In this document: piece by piece, positions 7,896 through 14,084 of the stretch
How positions within the stretch are numbered: position 1 is the stretch's first letter
How the letters are laid out: every line of letters starts with the position of its first letter
Assembly (NCBI GenBank): GCA_963781265.1
Contig: CAWAFH010000018.1
Coordinates: 496,001-560,000, forward strand
Direction of reading: 5' to 3'
Source: WHSW01 sp963781265
Lineage (GTDB): Bacteria > Actinomycetota > Thermoleophilia > Solirubrobacterales > 70-9
DNA length: 64,000 bases
Notes under the pieces: model-generated
Seen by the model: only the letters and a program-made list of their open reading frames with translations
Database searches by the model: none
Told to the model about the DNA's origin: nothing
Translations under genes and position numbers: made by a program

Positions 7896-9304
7896 ACCCG
7901 CTCGCAGTCCTGGAGCCGGGCGGCGACGCCTCGGTCCTGCTCTACACGCTCTCGTTCTCGCTGTTCATCTACGGCCTGATGCAGGGCACGCATCCGCGCA
8001 CGGCCAAGAACGGCAACCTGATCGCCGCCGGCGGGATGGTGATCGCCGTGATCACGACCCTGCTCCTCGACGGGCTGGGCAATTGGGGCGTGATCATCGG
8101 CGGGCTCGCGGTCGGCTCGGCGGTCGGCCTGATCGCCTCGCTGCGCGTGCAGATGACCGAGATGCCGCAGATGGTGGCGCTCTACAACGGCGTCGGCGGC
8201 GGCGCCGTCGCGCTGATCGCGTGGTCGGAGTTCCGCCACGGAATCGCCTTCGGCGGCGACTTCCCCCTCGACGAGCTGGTCCCGATCCTGTTCAGCGCCG
8301 TCGTCGGCTCAGTCTCATTCTGGGGCTCCAACATCGCCTTCGCCAAGCTCCAGGACCTGATCCCGACGCGGCCGCTCGCGGTCCCGGGCCAGCAGGTGAT
8401 CAACGCCCTGCTGGTGATCGGCATCCTGGTCGCCTGCATCGTGCTCGCCTCCTCCGACGACCCCTCGCAGGGCCTCTTCATCTGCGTGCTGATCGCCGCG
8501 GCGCTGCTCGGCAACCTCGTCGTGCTGCCGATCGGTGGCGCCGACATGCCGGTCGTGATCTCGCTGCTGAACGCGTTCACCGGGCTCTCGGCCGCCGCGG
8601 CCGGCTTCGCGCTCGACAACGTCGCCCTGATCGTCGCGGGGACCCTGGTCGGCTCCTCGGGAACGCTGCTCACGATGGAGATGGCGACCGCGATGAACCG
8701 GTCGGTCGCCAACATCCTCTTCTCCGGCTTCGGTGGCGTCCCGGCGGGTGGCGCGGGCAGCGGCGAGGAGCGGCCGCACACCTCGATCAGCGCCCAGGAC
8801 GCGGCGATCAAGCTCGCCTACGCCGACTCGGTCGTGATCGTCCCCGGCTACGGGCTCGCCGTCGCCCAGGCTCAGCACGCGGTCAAGGAGATGGCGGATG
8901 AGCTCGAGAAGCGCGGAGTCGAGGTCAACTACGCGATCCACCCGGTGGCCGGGCGGATGCCGGGGCACATGAACGTGCTGCTCGCCGAGGCCGACGTGCC
9001 CTACGAGAAGCTGCGCGAGATGGACGACATCAACCTCGAGCTGCCGCGCACCGACGTCGCCGTCGTGATCGGCGCCAACGACGTCACGAACCCGGCGGCC
9101 AAGAACGACCCGAACTCGCCGATCGCCGGGATGCCGATCATCGAGGTGTCCGAGGCGCGCCAGGTGATCGTGATCAAGCGCTCGCTGTCACCGGGATTCG
9201 CCGGGATCGACAACGACCTCTTCTATCTCGACAACACCTCGATGCTGTTCGGCGACGCGAAGAGCGTCGCGGCCGAGATCGCTGCCGAGATCGAGAACAC
9301 CTGA
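7892..9304 (+). CDS. pntB: NAD(P) transhydrogenase subunit beta
   Basis: 470 residues. The N-terminal two thirds are a multi-helix membrane domain with LYNGVGGGAVALIAW and 'RPLAVPGQQVINALL'. The C-terminal ~180 residues are the NADP(H)-binding domain III, with VVIVPGYGLAVAQAQHAV, 'HPVAGRMPGHMNVLLAEADVP', VVIGANDVTNPAAKNDP and 'IAGMPIIEV'. Together with PntAA/PntAB it makes NADPH at the expense of the proton gradient. GTG start at 7892 overlaps the pntAB stop, implying translational coupling. A large inverted repeat at 9338-9382 probably ends the operon. Confidence 0.96.
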   Translation: MNPLAVLEPGGDASVLLYTLSFSLFIYGLMQGTHPRTAKNGNLIAAGGMVIAVITTLLLDGLGNWGVIIGGLAVGSAVGLIASLRVQMTEMPQMVALYNGVGGGAVALIAWSEFRHGIAFGGDFPLDELVPILFSAVVGSVSFWGSNIAFAKLQDLIPTRPLAVPGQQVINALLVIGILVACIVLASSDDPSQGLFICVLIAAALLGNLVVLPIGGADMPVVISLLNAFTGLSAAAAGFALDNVALIVAGTLVGSSGTLLTMEMATAMNRSVANILFSGFGGVPAGGAGSGEERPHTSISAQDAAIKLAYADSVVIVPGYGLAVAQAQHAVKEMADELEKRGVEVNYAIHPVAGRMPGHMNVLLAEADVPYEKLREMDDINLELPRTDVAVVIGANDVTNPAAKNDPNSPIAGMPIIEVSEARQVIVIKRSLSPGFAGIDNDLFYLDNTSMLFGDAKSVAAEIAAEIENT

Positions 9305-9337
9305 CGCCTCGGGGCCGGCTCCACGCCGGGCGAGCGC

Positions 9338-9382
9338 CGAGAGGCGGTTTCCTACCTCCAGGCGCCAATAAACCGCCTCTCG
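9338..9382 (+). terminator. 13-bp perfect inverted repeat downstream of the pnt operon
   Basis: CGAGAGGCGGTTT (9338-9350) and its exact complement (9370-9382) are separated by 19 nt. It starts 34 nt after the pntB stop. There is no T tract after the stem, so it may act as a Rho-type or processing signal rather than a classic intrinsic terminator. Confidence 0.6.
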
Positions 9383-9435
9383 ACGGGAACAGGGGCCGCG
9401 GCGCTTAGCGCCTGCCTCAGGCCGGCGGAGGCGGA

Positions 9436-9441
9436 TAGGCT
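9436..9441 (+). promoter_or_regulatory. -10 box of a leaderless promoter
   Basis: TAGGCT ends 8 nt before the ATG at 9450; no Shine-Dalgarno sequence between. Confidence 0.5.
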
Positions 9442-9449
9442 GGCGCGGC

Positions 9450-9956
9450 ATGTCGGACGCGGCGGATGCAGGCGGTGGGATCGAGATCAACGGCGTCGCC
9501 CACGTGATCCTCAGGGCCAACCGGATCGAGGAGTGCATCGCTTTCTACGATCGGTTGATGCCGTTCCTCGGTCTCCGAGCCGTCCCCCCTCGCTCCGATG
9601 GGTTCGTCTACTACGTCGGCGGGCGTACCGCACTCGCAGTGCGCCGCGCCGAACCCGAGCACGCCGGGCTCGAGCACACGGAGACCGCTCCCGGACTCGA
9701 CCACCTGTGCTTTCGCGCTCGGGAACGCGAGGACGTCGACACCCTGTACGTGTTCCTGCGATCGATTGATGCCGACATCGTGCGCGCCCCGGAGGAGGGC
9801 CCGTGGGCCCCGGGCTACTACTCGGTCTCCTTTCGTGACCCGGAGGGAATCAGGATCGAGCTCAACCACGTCCCAGGGGCGGGCCTGCTCGCCGACGGCG
9901 CCTCCTTCGAGCCGGCGCCGGAGCATCCGATCTCCGGGCGCCCGCGCGCCGACTAG
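9450..9956 (+). CDS. VOC-family (glyoxalase/dioxygenase fold) protein
   Basis: 168 residues with two beta-alpha-beta-beta-beta modules of the vicinal oxygen chelate superfamily. It has INGVAHVILRANRIEECIAFYDRLMPFLG at the start (shown here as family pattern H-V-x-L-x(5)-I-x(3)-I-x-F-Y) and the closing SVSFRDPEGIRIELNHVP. The metal-ligand positions appear to be His in the first strand (AHV), His in DHLCFR and Glu in IELNH. Family members isomerise or cleave small substrates, or bind antibiotics; the substrate is not predictable. It stands alone between the pnt operon and a convergent LapA gene, whose stop overlaps its own by 4 nt. Confidence 0.85.
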   Translation: MSDAADAGGGIEINGVAHVILRANRIEECIAFYDRLMPFLGLRAVPPRSDGFVYYVGGRTALAVRRAEPEHAGLEHTETAPGLDHLCFRAREREDVDTLYVFLRSIDADIVRAPEEGPWAPGYYSVSFRDPEGIRIELNHVPGAGLLADGASFEPAPEHPISGRPRAD

Positions 9957-10225
9957 TCGCGCTTGCCGTCGCGCTCGCGCTCGACGCGGCGGCTGCGGCG
10001 AACGTGGGGCAGGGCCCAACCGATCAGGGCGCCGAGCCCGCCGGCGATCACGAGGGCGACGATGAGCGGCGTCTGGGTCTCGACGAAGAGGAAGTCGACG
10101 GTGACCTTCTGCGCGTTCTGGACGATCAGGATCGCGAGCAGCAGGCCGGCGATCGTGAGCACGTAGAAGCGCCAGCCGCGGCCCTCCTTCTTCGGCATCC
10201 CCTCGAGATTGCGCTGGTCGGACAC
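9953..10225 (-). CDS. LapA-domain (DUF1049) small membrane protein
   Basis: 90 residues with two transmembrane helices: 'WRFYVLTIAGLLLAILIVQNA' and 'TPLIVALVIAGGLGALIGWAL'. The VQNAQKVTVDFLFVETQTPL linker and the basic C-terminal tail are diagnostic for lipopolysaccharide-assembly-protein-A-domain (LapA) proteins. Their function in actinobacteria is unknown. GTG 10225 is chosen because TACAGT lies 6 nt upstream as a leaderless -10 box (10237-10232). The stop codon region (CTAG) is shared with the convergent VOC gene. Confidence 0.85.
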   Translation of the reverse strand: MSDQRNLEGMPKKEGRGWRFYVLTIAGLLLAILIVQNAQKVTVDFLFVETQTPLIVALVIAGGLGALIGWALPHVRRSRRVERERDGKRD

Positions 10226-10231
10226 GGCGCG

Positions 10232-10237
10232 ACTGTA
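10232..10237 (-). promoter_or_regulatory. -10 box of a leaderless promoter (LapA gene)
   Basis: TACAGT on the - strand, 6 nt before the GTG at 10225. Confidence 0.5.
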
Positions 10238-10298
10238 TCGCTTCAGCTCGGGCCCACATCCGTCACGGCGGGCGCGCCACCCGCGCGCCGAACCGGCC

Positions 10299-10304
10299 TA
10301 GCGT
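10299..10304 (+). promoter_or_regulatory. -10 box of a leaderless promoter
   Basis: TAGCGT ends 6 nt before the ATG at 10311. Confidence 0.55.
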
Positions 10305-10310
10305 CGCGCC

Positions 10311-11186
10311 ATGGCCTCGGACTCACAGCGTGGGCAGAGCACGGTCGAGTGGGTCGGCCTGCTCTCGCTGGTGACCCTGGTCGTGACCGCGCTCGGTGCG
10401 ATCGCCGGGATCGCCCTGCCGGGCACGGCGCTCGCACGCGCGATCAGCGGCCGGATCCTCTGCGCGCTTGCGCTCGAGGGCGACTGCGGCGAGCTCGGCG
10501 CCTCCGACCTGGTGCTGGCCTACGGCGACGAGCTGGCCGCGCTGGTCGCCGAGACCGCGCCTCAGATCCGCTACGAGCCGGGGATGCGCGCGCTGCCGAT
10601 CGACTACCGGGCGTGCCGCGAGGACAGCTGCGCCGAGGGCCGCGACGGGGTCAGGGTCGCGCGCACGCGCACCGGCGAGCCGGCGGTCGCGTTCACCCAC
10701 GTGGTCGACTGCCGCCCGGGGCGCGAGACGGCTGGCGCCGTCTGCGATGGCGCCGCAGCGGGCAACCGGTACATCCAGTTCTGGTTCTACTACCCGGGCA
10801 GCGCGACCGGGGAGGGGTCGACGATCCTGCGGGGCGCGATCCGCGAGATCTCCGCCGACGTCGGTCACCCGACCTATCACCCCGACGACTGGGAATCGGT
10901 CCAGTTTCGGATCCACCCTGACGGCTCGGCCGACGTCCGCGCCAGCGCCCACTACGGCTATGGCGACGGCTGGCAGCCGGCCGACGAGTCCTCCTACACG
11001 GTCGCCGGCGGCAGCCACGCGGGGACGGTCGAACCGGCCGAGTTCGACCGGATCACGACCCCGCGCCGCCTCGGCCTGATCCCGCTCGAGCCGATCGCCG
11101 GAGCCCACCCACGGACCGAGTTCGCGATCCCGCCGCCGTGGCACAAGCGCGTCTGGCTCGACCCCGAGTACGGCGGCACCGACTGA
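10311..11186 (+). CDS. Secreted protein with type IV pilin-like leader and Vps62-like domain
   Basis: 291 residues. The N-terminus QRGQSTVEWVGLLSLVTLVVTA has a short basic leader, a G|QSTVEW cleavage context with Glu at +5 and a hydrophobic helix, as in class III (TadE/Flp-like) signal peptides processed by prepilin peptidase. The rest is extracytoplasmic, with several cysteines (CREDSC, CRPG, VC). It includes RYIQFWFYYPGSAT, HPTYHPDDWESVQFRI and ASAHYGYGDGWQ, reminiscent of Vps62/NPP1-like domains with a D-D-W-E motif. Function unknown. It is leaderless (TAGCGT 6 nt upstream). Its last codons lie inside a repeat that is duplicated downstream at 11608-11691. Confidence 0.7.
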   Translation: MASDSQRGQSTVEWVGLLSLVTLVVTALGAIAGIALPGTALARAISGRILCALALEGDCGELGASDLVLAYGDELAALVAETAPQIRYEPGMRALPIDYRACREDSCAEGRDGVRVARTRTGEPAVAFTHVVDCRPGRETAGAVCDGAAAGNRYIQFWFYYPGSATGEGSTILRGAIREISADVGHPTYHPDDWESVQFRIHPDGSADVRASAHYGYGDGWQPADESSYTVAGGSHAGTVEPAEFDRITTPRRLGLIPLEPIAGAHPRTEFAIPPPWHKRVWLDPEYGGTD

Positions 11187-11236
11187 CGGCGCCGTCGCTC
11201 AGCCGCCCTGGGGCAGGCAGTACGCCTGGACCTTCA
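11147..11236. repeat. Direct repeat copy A spanning a convergent gene junction
   Basis: About 88 bp with roughly 85-90% identity by eye to 11608-11691. It contains the real 3' end of the 10311 gene (WLDPEYGGTD-stop) plus a relic of the 3' end of the 11654 gene (complement reads KVQAYCLPQGG-stop). Confidence 0.85.
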
Positions 11237-11257
11237 GCCGCAGGGGTGCTCGCGCGA

Positions 11258-11263
11258 TAGGGT
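11258..11263 (+). promoter_or_regulatory. -10 box of a leaderless promoter
   Basis: TAGGGT ends 7 nt before the ATG at 11271. Confidence 0.5.
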
Positions 11264-11270
11264 CGCCGAG

Positions 11271-11600
11271 ATGAAGCGAGCGGGGAAGATCGCCCTGTTG
11301 ATCCTGGCGGTGTTGGCCGCGGGGTGGGTGCTCCTGCTGGTGCTCTCGTTCATCGTCAGTGGCGTCGCGGACGACAGCGCGGCTGACTGGCTTCTGGTCG
11401 TGGTGCTGCCGGTCGTCCTCCTCGTAGCGAGTGTGTGGGGTTATCAGCGGATCGAAGTCACCAAGGGCCGTCCCTGTCCAAGGTGTGCCGCCGACGTGCC
11501 GAAGGGCGTTGTGATCTGCCCCAGCTGTGGGTTCGACTTCGGCACGCTGGTCTCGCCCCAGCCAACAGCGCCTTCGGGCCAGCCGCCGCAAGGAACGTGA
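11271..11600 (+). CDS. Small two-helix membrane protein with C-terminal zinc ribbon
   Basis: 109 residues. There are two transmembrane segments (IALLILAVLAAGWVLLLVLS and 'WLLVVVLPVVLLVASVWGY'), then a cytoplasmic zinc ribbon C-P-R-C-A-A-D-V-P-K-G-V-V-I-C-P-S-C-G (two CPxC knuckles), then a Pro/Gln tail. Proteins of this kind often act as assembly or regulatory adaptors; no specific role can be given. ATG 11271 lies 7 nt after a TAGGGT box. Codon use is less GC-biased than that of neighbours (for example GTG TGG GGT TAT). The gene sits exactly between two copies of a direct repeat, which suggests it was inserted. Confidence 0.7.
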   Translation: MKRAGKIALLILAVLAAGWVLLLVLSFIVSGVADDSAADWLLVVVLPVVLLVASVWGYQRIEVTKGRPCPRCAADVPKGVVICPSCGFDFGTLVSPQPTAPSGQPPQGT

Positions 11601-11607
11601 TCGACGC

Positions 11608-11691
11608 GCGCCTGGCTCGACCCGGAGTACCGGGCACCGACTGAGGCCCCCGCTCAGCCGCCCAGGGGCAGGCAGTAGGCGTAGACCTTCA
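11608..11691. repeat. Direct repeat copy B spanning a convergent gene junction
   Basis: Second copy of the 11147-11236 sequence. Here the relic is the 3' end of the 10311 gene (AWLDPEY, then a 1-bp shift). The functional part is the 3' end of the 11654 gene (complement AYCLPLGG-stop). Confidence 0.85.
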
Positions 11692-12538
11692 GGTGGCGCG
11701 GGTCGTTGCCGTTCAGCACCGTCACCTTCCAGCGCCCGCCGCCCTGCTTTCGCCGCGAGGTTGCGACCGAGGTCCCGATCGAGTTGCCGTGCGGGGTGGC
11801 GGCGTCGAAGCCGCCGGCGATCGCCTCGTTTCCCGCCGGGCACGAGGAGCCCGCCGAGGACTTGTTGAAGCCCTCCATCCGGACCTGGTTGACGCTCGCC
11901 GAAGGCGCCGAGTCGAGGCGCGCGCAGTACGCGAAGGCGGTCAGCCTGCCGGTGCCCTTGAGGGCCACGTTCTCGGCGGCGACCTTCCAGCCGCGGGTGC
12001 CGGTGCGCTTCGACAGGAACGGCACCATCTTGGCGCGGCCGCCGCTCGGCGCCGAGCCCCGGTAACCGCCCGAGACCGCGGTCATCCCGCCCGGGCAGCG
12101 CGCCTTCGCGCTGCCGTTCTTGAAGCTGTCGATCGTCGTGCCGGCGCTCGCGGTCACGATCTTGCCGAAGTCGCCGCAGTAGGCATAGGAGTAAAAGCGC
12201 CCGACGCGGAAGGCGTCGTTGCTCGCCCGGCTGACGAAGCGGCGCTTGCCGTCGCGAGCGGCGCCGACCGTGTCGGTGTACGGGCCACCGCCGGCGTAGG
12301 CCACGTCCGGGGTCGCGAAGCCGCCCGAGACGACCTCGCTGCCGCCGCGGCACCTCGCGGTCGCCGCGACGTGCCCGTGGCGCGGGACCTTGACCGAGCC
12401 GACCTCGGGCTCGAGCAGCGACGCGCCGCCATGCGCCGACGCGAGGCCGGCCGCGCTCAACGCCAACGCCGTCGCGACCCCGATCGCCAGCATCCGATGG
12501 CGCCGCCGGCCATTCTCGTGCTCGCTGCTCTTGCTCAT
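11654..12538 (-). CDS. Secreted protein with three imperfect Cys-containing repeats
   Basis: 294 residues. A signal peptide (RRRHRMLAIGVATALALSAAG...ASA) precedes a mature chain made of three repeats of ~80-90 residues. Each starts with a Cys-Pro/Arg-Gly-Gly segment and a 'V-S-G-G-F/Y' turn, and ends with an aromatic 'Y/F-A-Y-C' strand (ARCRGGSEVVSGGFATP...YSYAYC; ARCPGGMTAVSGGYRG...TAFAYC; SSCPAGNEAIAGGFDAA...KVYAYCLPLGG). One Cys at each end suggests one disulfide per repeat. No named family is recognised. ATG 12538 has AAGGGAGAG upstream. A relic of its 3' end lies at ~11200-11236. Confidence 0.75.
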   Translation of the reverse strand: MSKSSEHENGRRRHRMLAIGVATALALSAAGLASAHGGASLLEPEVGSVKVPRHGHVAATARCRGGSEVVSGGFATPDVAYAGGGPYTDTVGAARDGKRRFVSRASNDAFRVGRFYSYAYCGDFGKIVTASAGTTIDSFKNGSAKARCPGGMTAVSGGYRGSAPSGGRAKMVPFLSKRTGTRGWKVAAENVALKGTGRLTAFAYCARLDSAPSASVNQVRMEGFNKSSAGSSCPAGNEAIAGGFDAATPHGNSIGTSVATSRRKQGGGRWKVTVLNGNDPRHLKVYAYCLPLGG

Positions 12539-12670
12539 CGCTCTCCCTTCGCGGCGCGGCTGGCGCGGCGCCCCCTCGCTTAGAACCCGATGGCGCCAGC
12601 ATCCCCCGGCTCCGGCGCCGTGGCAAGTCACCAAGGTGGGCGCTTCTCACACCCGGGCGGGCGGCCGCGC

Positions 12671-13096
12671 TCAGGCCTCGGGCGGGAGCATCTCCGGCGT
12701 CGCCTGGGCGACGTAGAAGCGGCTGCGGCCGATCTCGCGCTCACCGGCGCGGATCACGACCGCGTGCGGGCCGGCGGTCGAGAACACCGCGGTCGCCTGG
12801 ATCGAGACCACCACCCGCTGGTCCTGGCCGGTGACCGACCCCGGCGGGCGGCCGACCTCGATCTCGAGCTCGAGCTCGTCCCCGAGCCGCTCGCCGTCGG
12901 GGTCCTGGGTCTCGAGCGTCAGCGTGTGGCGCTCGTTCGCCTCGTCCCAGCCGACGTCGATCCCGAAGCCGATCCCGAAGACGTGCTCCGTCGGCAGCTC
13001 GGCGAAGCGCAGCATGTTCCAGCCGCCGCCCATCGCGTAGAGCTTTCCGTTGACCGACTCGCTGTGGTCGGTGAGCAGCAGGAACCCGATCTCCAT
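12671..13096 (-). CDS. DUF6941-type protein
   Basis: 141 residues. The opening 'FLLLTDHSESVNGKLYAMGGGW' matches the hallmark 'LLAD-x-A-x(4)-G-K-L-x-I-L-G-G-G-W' of a small family of unknown function (DUF6941) common in actinobacteria. The remainder is beta-rich with alternating hydrophobics and ends QATPEMLPPEA. No catalytic residues are visible. A TAGGGT box on the - strand (13113-13108) lies 11 nt upstream of the ATG at 13096. The upstream intergenic DNA holds the 51-bp tandem repeat array. Confidence 0.75.
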   Translation of the reverse strand: MEIGFLLLTDHSESVNGKLYAMGGGWNMLRFAELPTEHVFGIGFGIDVGWDEANERHTLTLETQDPDGERLGDELELEIEVGRPPGSVTGQDQRVVVSIQATAVFSTAGPHAVVIRAGEREIGRSRFYVAQATPEMLPPEA

Positions 13097-13114
13097 GGCG
13101 TCAGCTCACCCTAG

Positions 13115-13262
13115 GCGCCTCAACGGCGGCGCGGTTCGGCTTCGCTTCGCTCCGCCTCACACCAAGCGCCTCAACGGCGGCGCGGTTCGGCTTCGCTTCG
13201 CTCCGCCTCACACCAAGCGCCTCAACGGCGGCGCGGTTCGGCTTCGCTTCGCTCCGCCTCAC
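13115..13262. repeat. 51-bp tandem repeat, 2.9 copies
   Basis: Units at 13115-13165, 13166-13216 and 13217-13262 (last unit truncated to ~46 bp) are essentially identical. The unit length is 17 codons and each unit contains TTCGGCTTCGCTTCGCTCCG. The third copy supplies the stop codon of the SDR gene on the - strand. The units have no spacers, so it is not a CRISPR array. Confidence 0.95.
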
Positions 13263-14023
13263 TTCGGCGGCATCCGCAGGGCGCCGTCGAGCCGGATCGT
13301 CTCCCCGTTGAGCATCGGGTTGGCGACGACCGCGGCGACCGCGTCCGCGTACTCCGACGGCTTGCCAAGGCGCGACGGAAAAGGGACCCCGGCGCCGAGC
13401 GCCTGGCGGGCCTCCTCCGGCAGGGCGGCGAGCAGCGGCGTGTCGAACAGGCCCGGGGCCAGCGTCATCACCCGCACGCCGCGCCCCGCGAGGTCGCGTG
13501 CAGCCGGCAGGGTGAGGCCGACGATGCCGCCCTTCGAGGCCGCGTAGGCGACCTGGCCGATCTGGCCGTCATAGGCGGCGATCGAGGCCGTGTTGACGCA
13601 GACGCCCCGTTCGCCCTCCTCGTCGGGCTCGTTGTCGACCATCGCCGCCGCGGCGAGGCGAAGGACGTTGAAGGTTCCGATCAGGTTGACCTTGATCACG
13701 TTGGAGAAGATCTCGAGGTCGTGCGGGCCCTGCTTCGAGACGGTCCGCTGAGCCCAGCCGATCCCGGCGCAGCAGACGGAGATCCGCAACTCGCCGCCGT
13801 CTCGCGCGGCGGCGACCGCGGCCTCCACCTGATCGGCCTCGAGCACGTTCGCCTCGGCGAAGCGCGCCCGCGCGCCGAGCTCGGCCGCCAGCGCGGCGCC
13901 CTTGTCGGCGTTCAGGTCGGCGATGGTCACGGTGGCGCCGTCCGCGTGCAGGCGCCGCGCGGTCGCCTCCCCGAGCCCGGAGGCGCCGCCGACGACGAGC
14001 GCGTTCGTTGCCTCGGTTCGCAT
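13259..14023 (-). CDS. SDR-family dehydrogenase (HSD17B10-like 3-hydroxyacyl-CoA type)
   Basis: 254 residues. It is a classical short-chain dehydrogenase: NAD-binding 'LVVGGASGLGEATARRL' with GGxxGLG, adenine-binding NADLNADK-like region (IADLNADKG), 'CCAGIGWA' in place of NNAG, NTASIAA with the catalytic Ser, and YAASKGG with Tyr/Lys. The C-terminal 'APGLFDTPLLAALP' and NPMLNGETIRLDGALRMPP match type II 3-hydroxyacyl-CoA dehydrogenases. Probable role: NAD-dependent oxidation of 3-hydroxyacyl-CoAs (branched-chain or fatty-acid catabolism). Start ATG 14023 was chosen; ATG 14035 is an alternative and neither has a Shine-Dalgarno sequence. The stop lies within the third copy of the 51-bp repeat. 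Confidence 0.88.
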   Translation of the reverse strand: MRTEATNALVVGGASGLGEATARRLHADGATVTIADLNADKGAALAAELGARARFAEANVLEADQVEAAVAAARDGGELRISVCCAGIGWAQRTVSKQGPHDLEIFSNVIKVNLIGTFNVLRLAAAAMVDNEPDEEGERGVCVNTASIAAYDGQIGQVAYAASKGGIVGLTLPAARDLAGRGVRVMTLAPGLFDTPLLAALPEEARQALGAGVPFPSRLGKPSEYADAVAAVVANPMLNGETIRLDGALRMPPK

Positions 14024-14071
14024 CGCGCGGACCATATCCAGTCGGTTACGAGTACCTCGCCCGGCCCTGGG

Positions 14072-14077
14072 TAGCCT
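14072..14077 (+). promoter_or_regulatory. -10 box upstream of egtB
   Basis: TAGCCT ends 7 nt before the ATC codon at 14085, the same spacing seen before ATG/GTG starts of other leaderless genes in this window. Confidence 0.5.
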
Positions 14078-14084
14078 TAGAACC

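Noticed and set aside
5699..8239. 846-residue continuous frame joining the FHA gene with sequence antisense to pnt
   Set aside because: Only residues after 6403 (in gene direction) are FHA-like. The upstream part is antisense to pntAA/pntAB, and a good start with ribosome-binding site exists at 6403.
13115..13262. Possible CRISPR array
   Set aside because: The repeats are contiguous with no spacers and there are no cas genes in the window.
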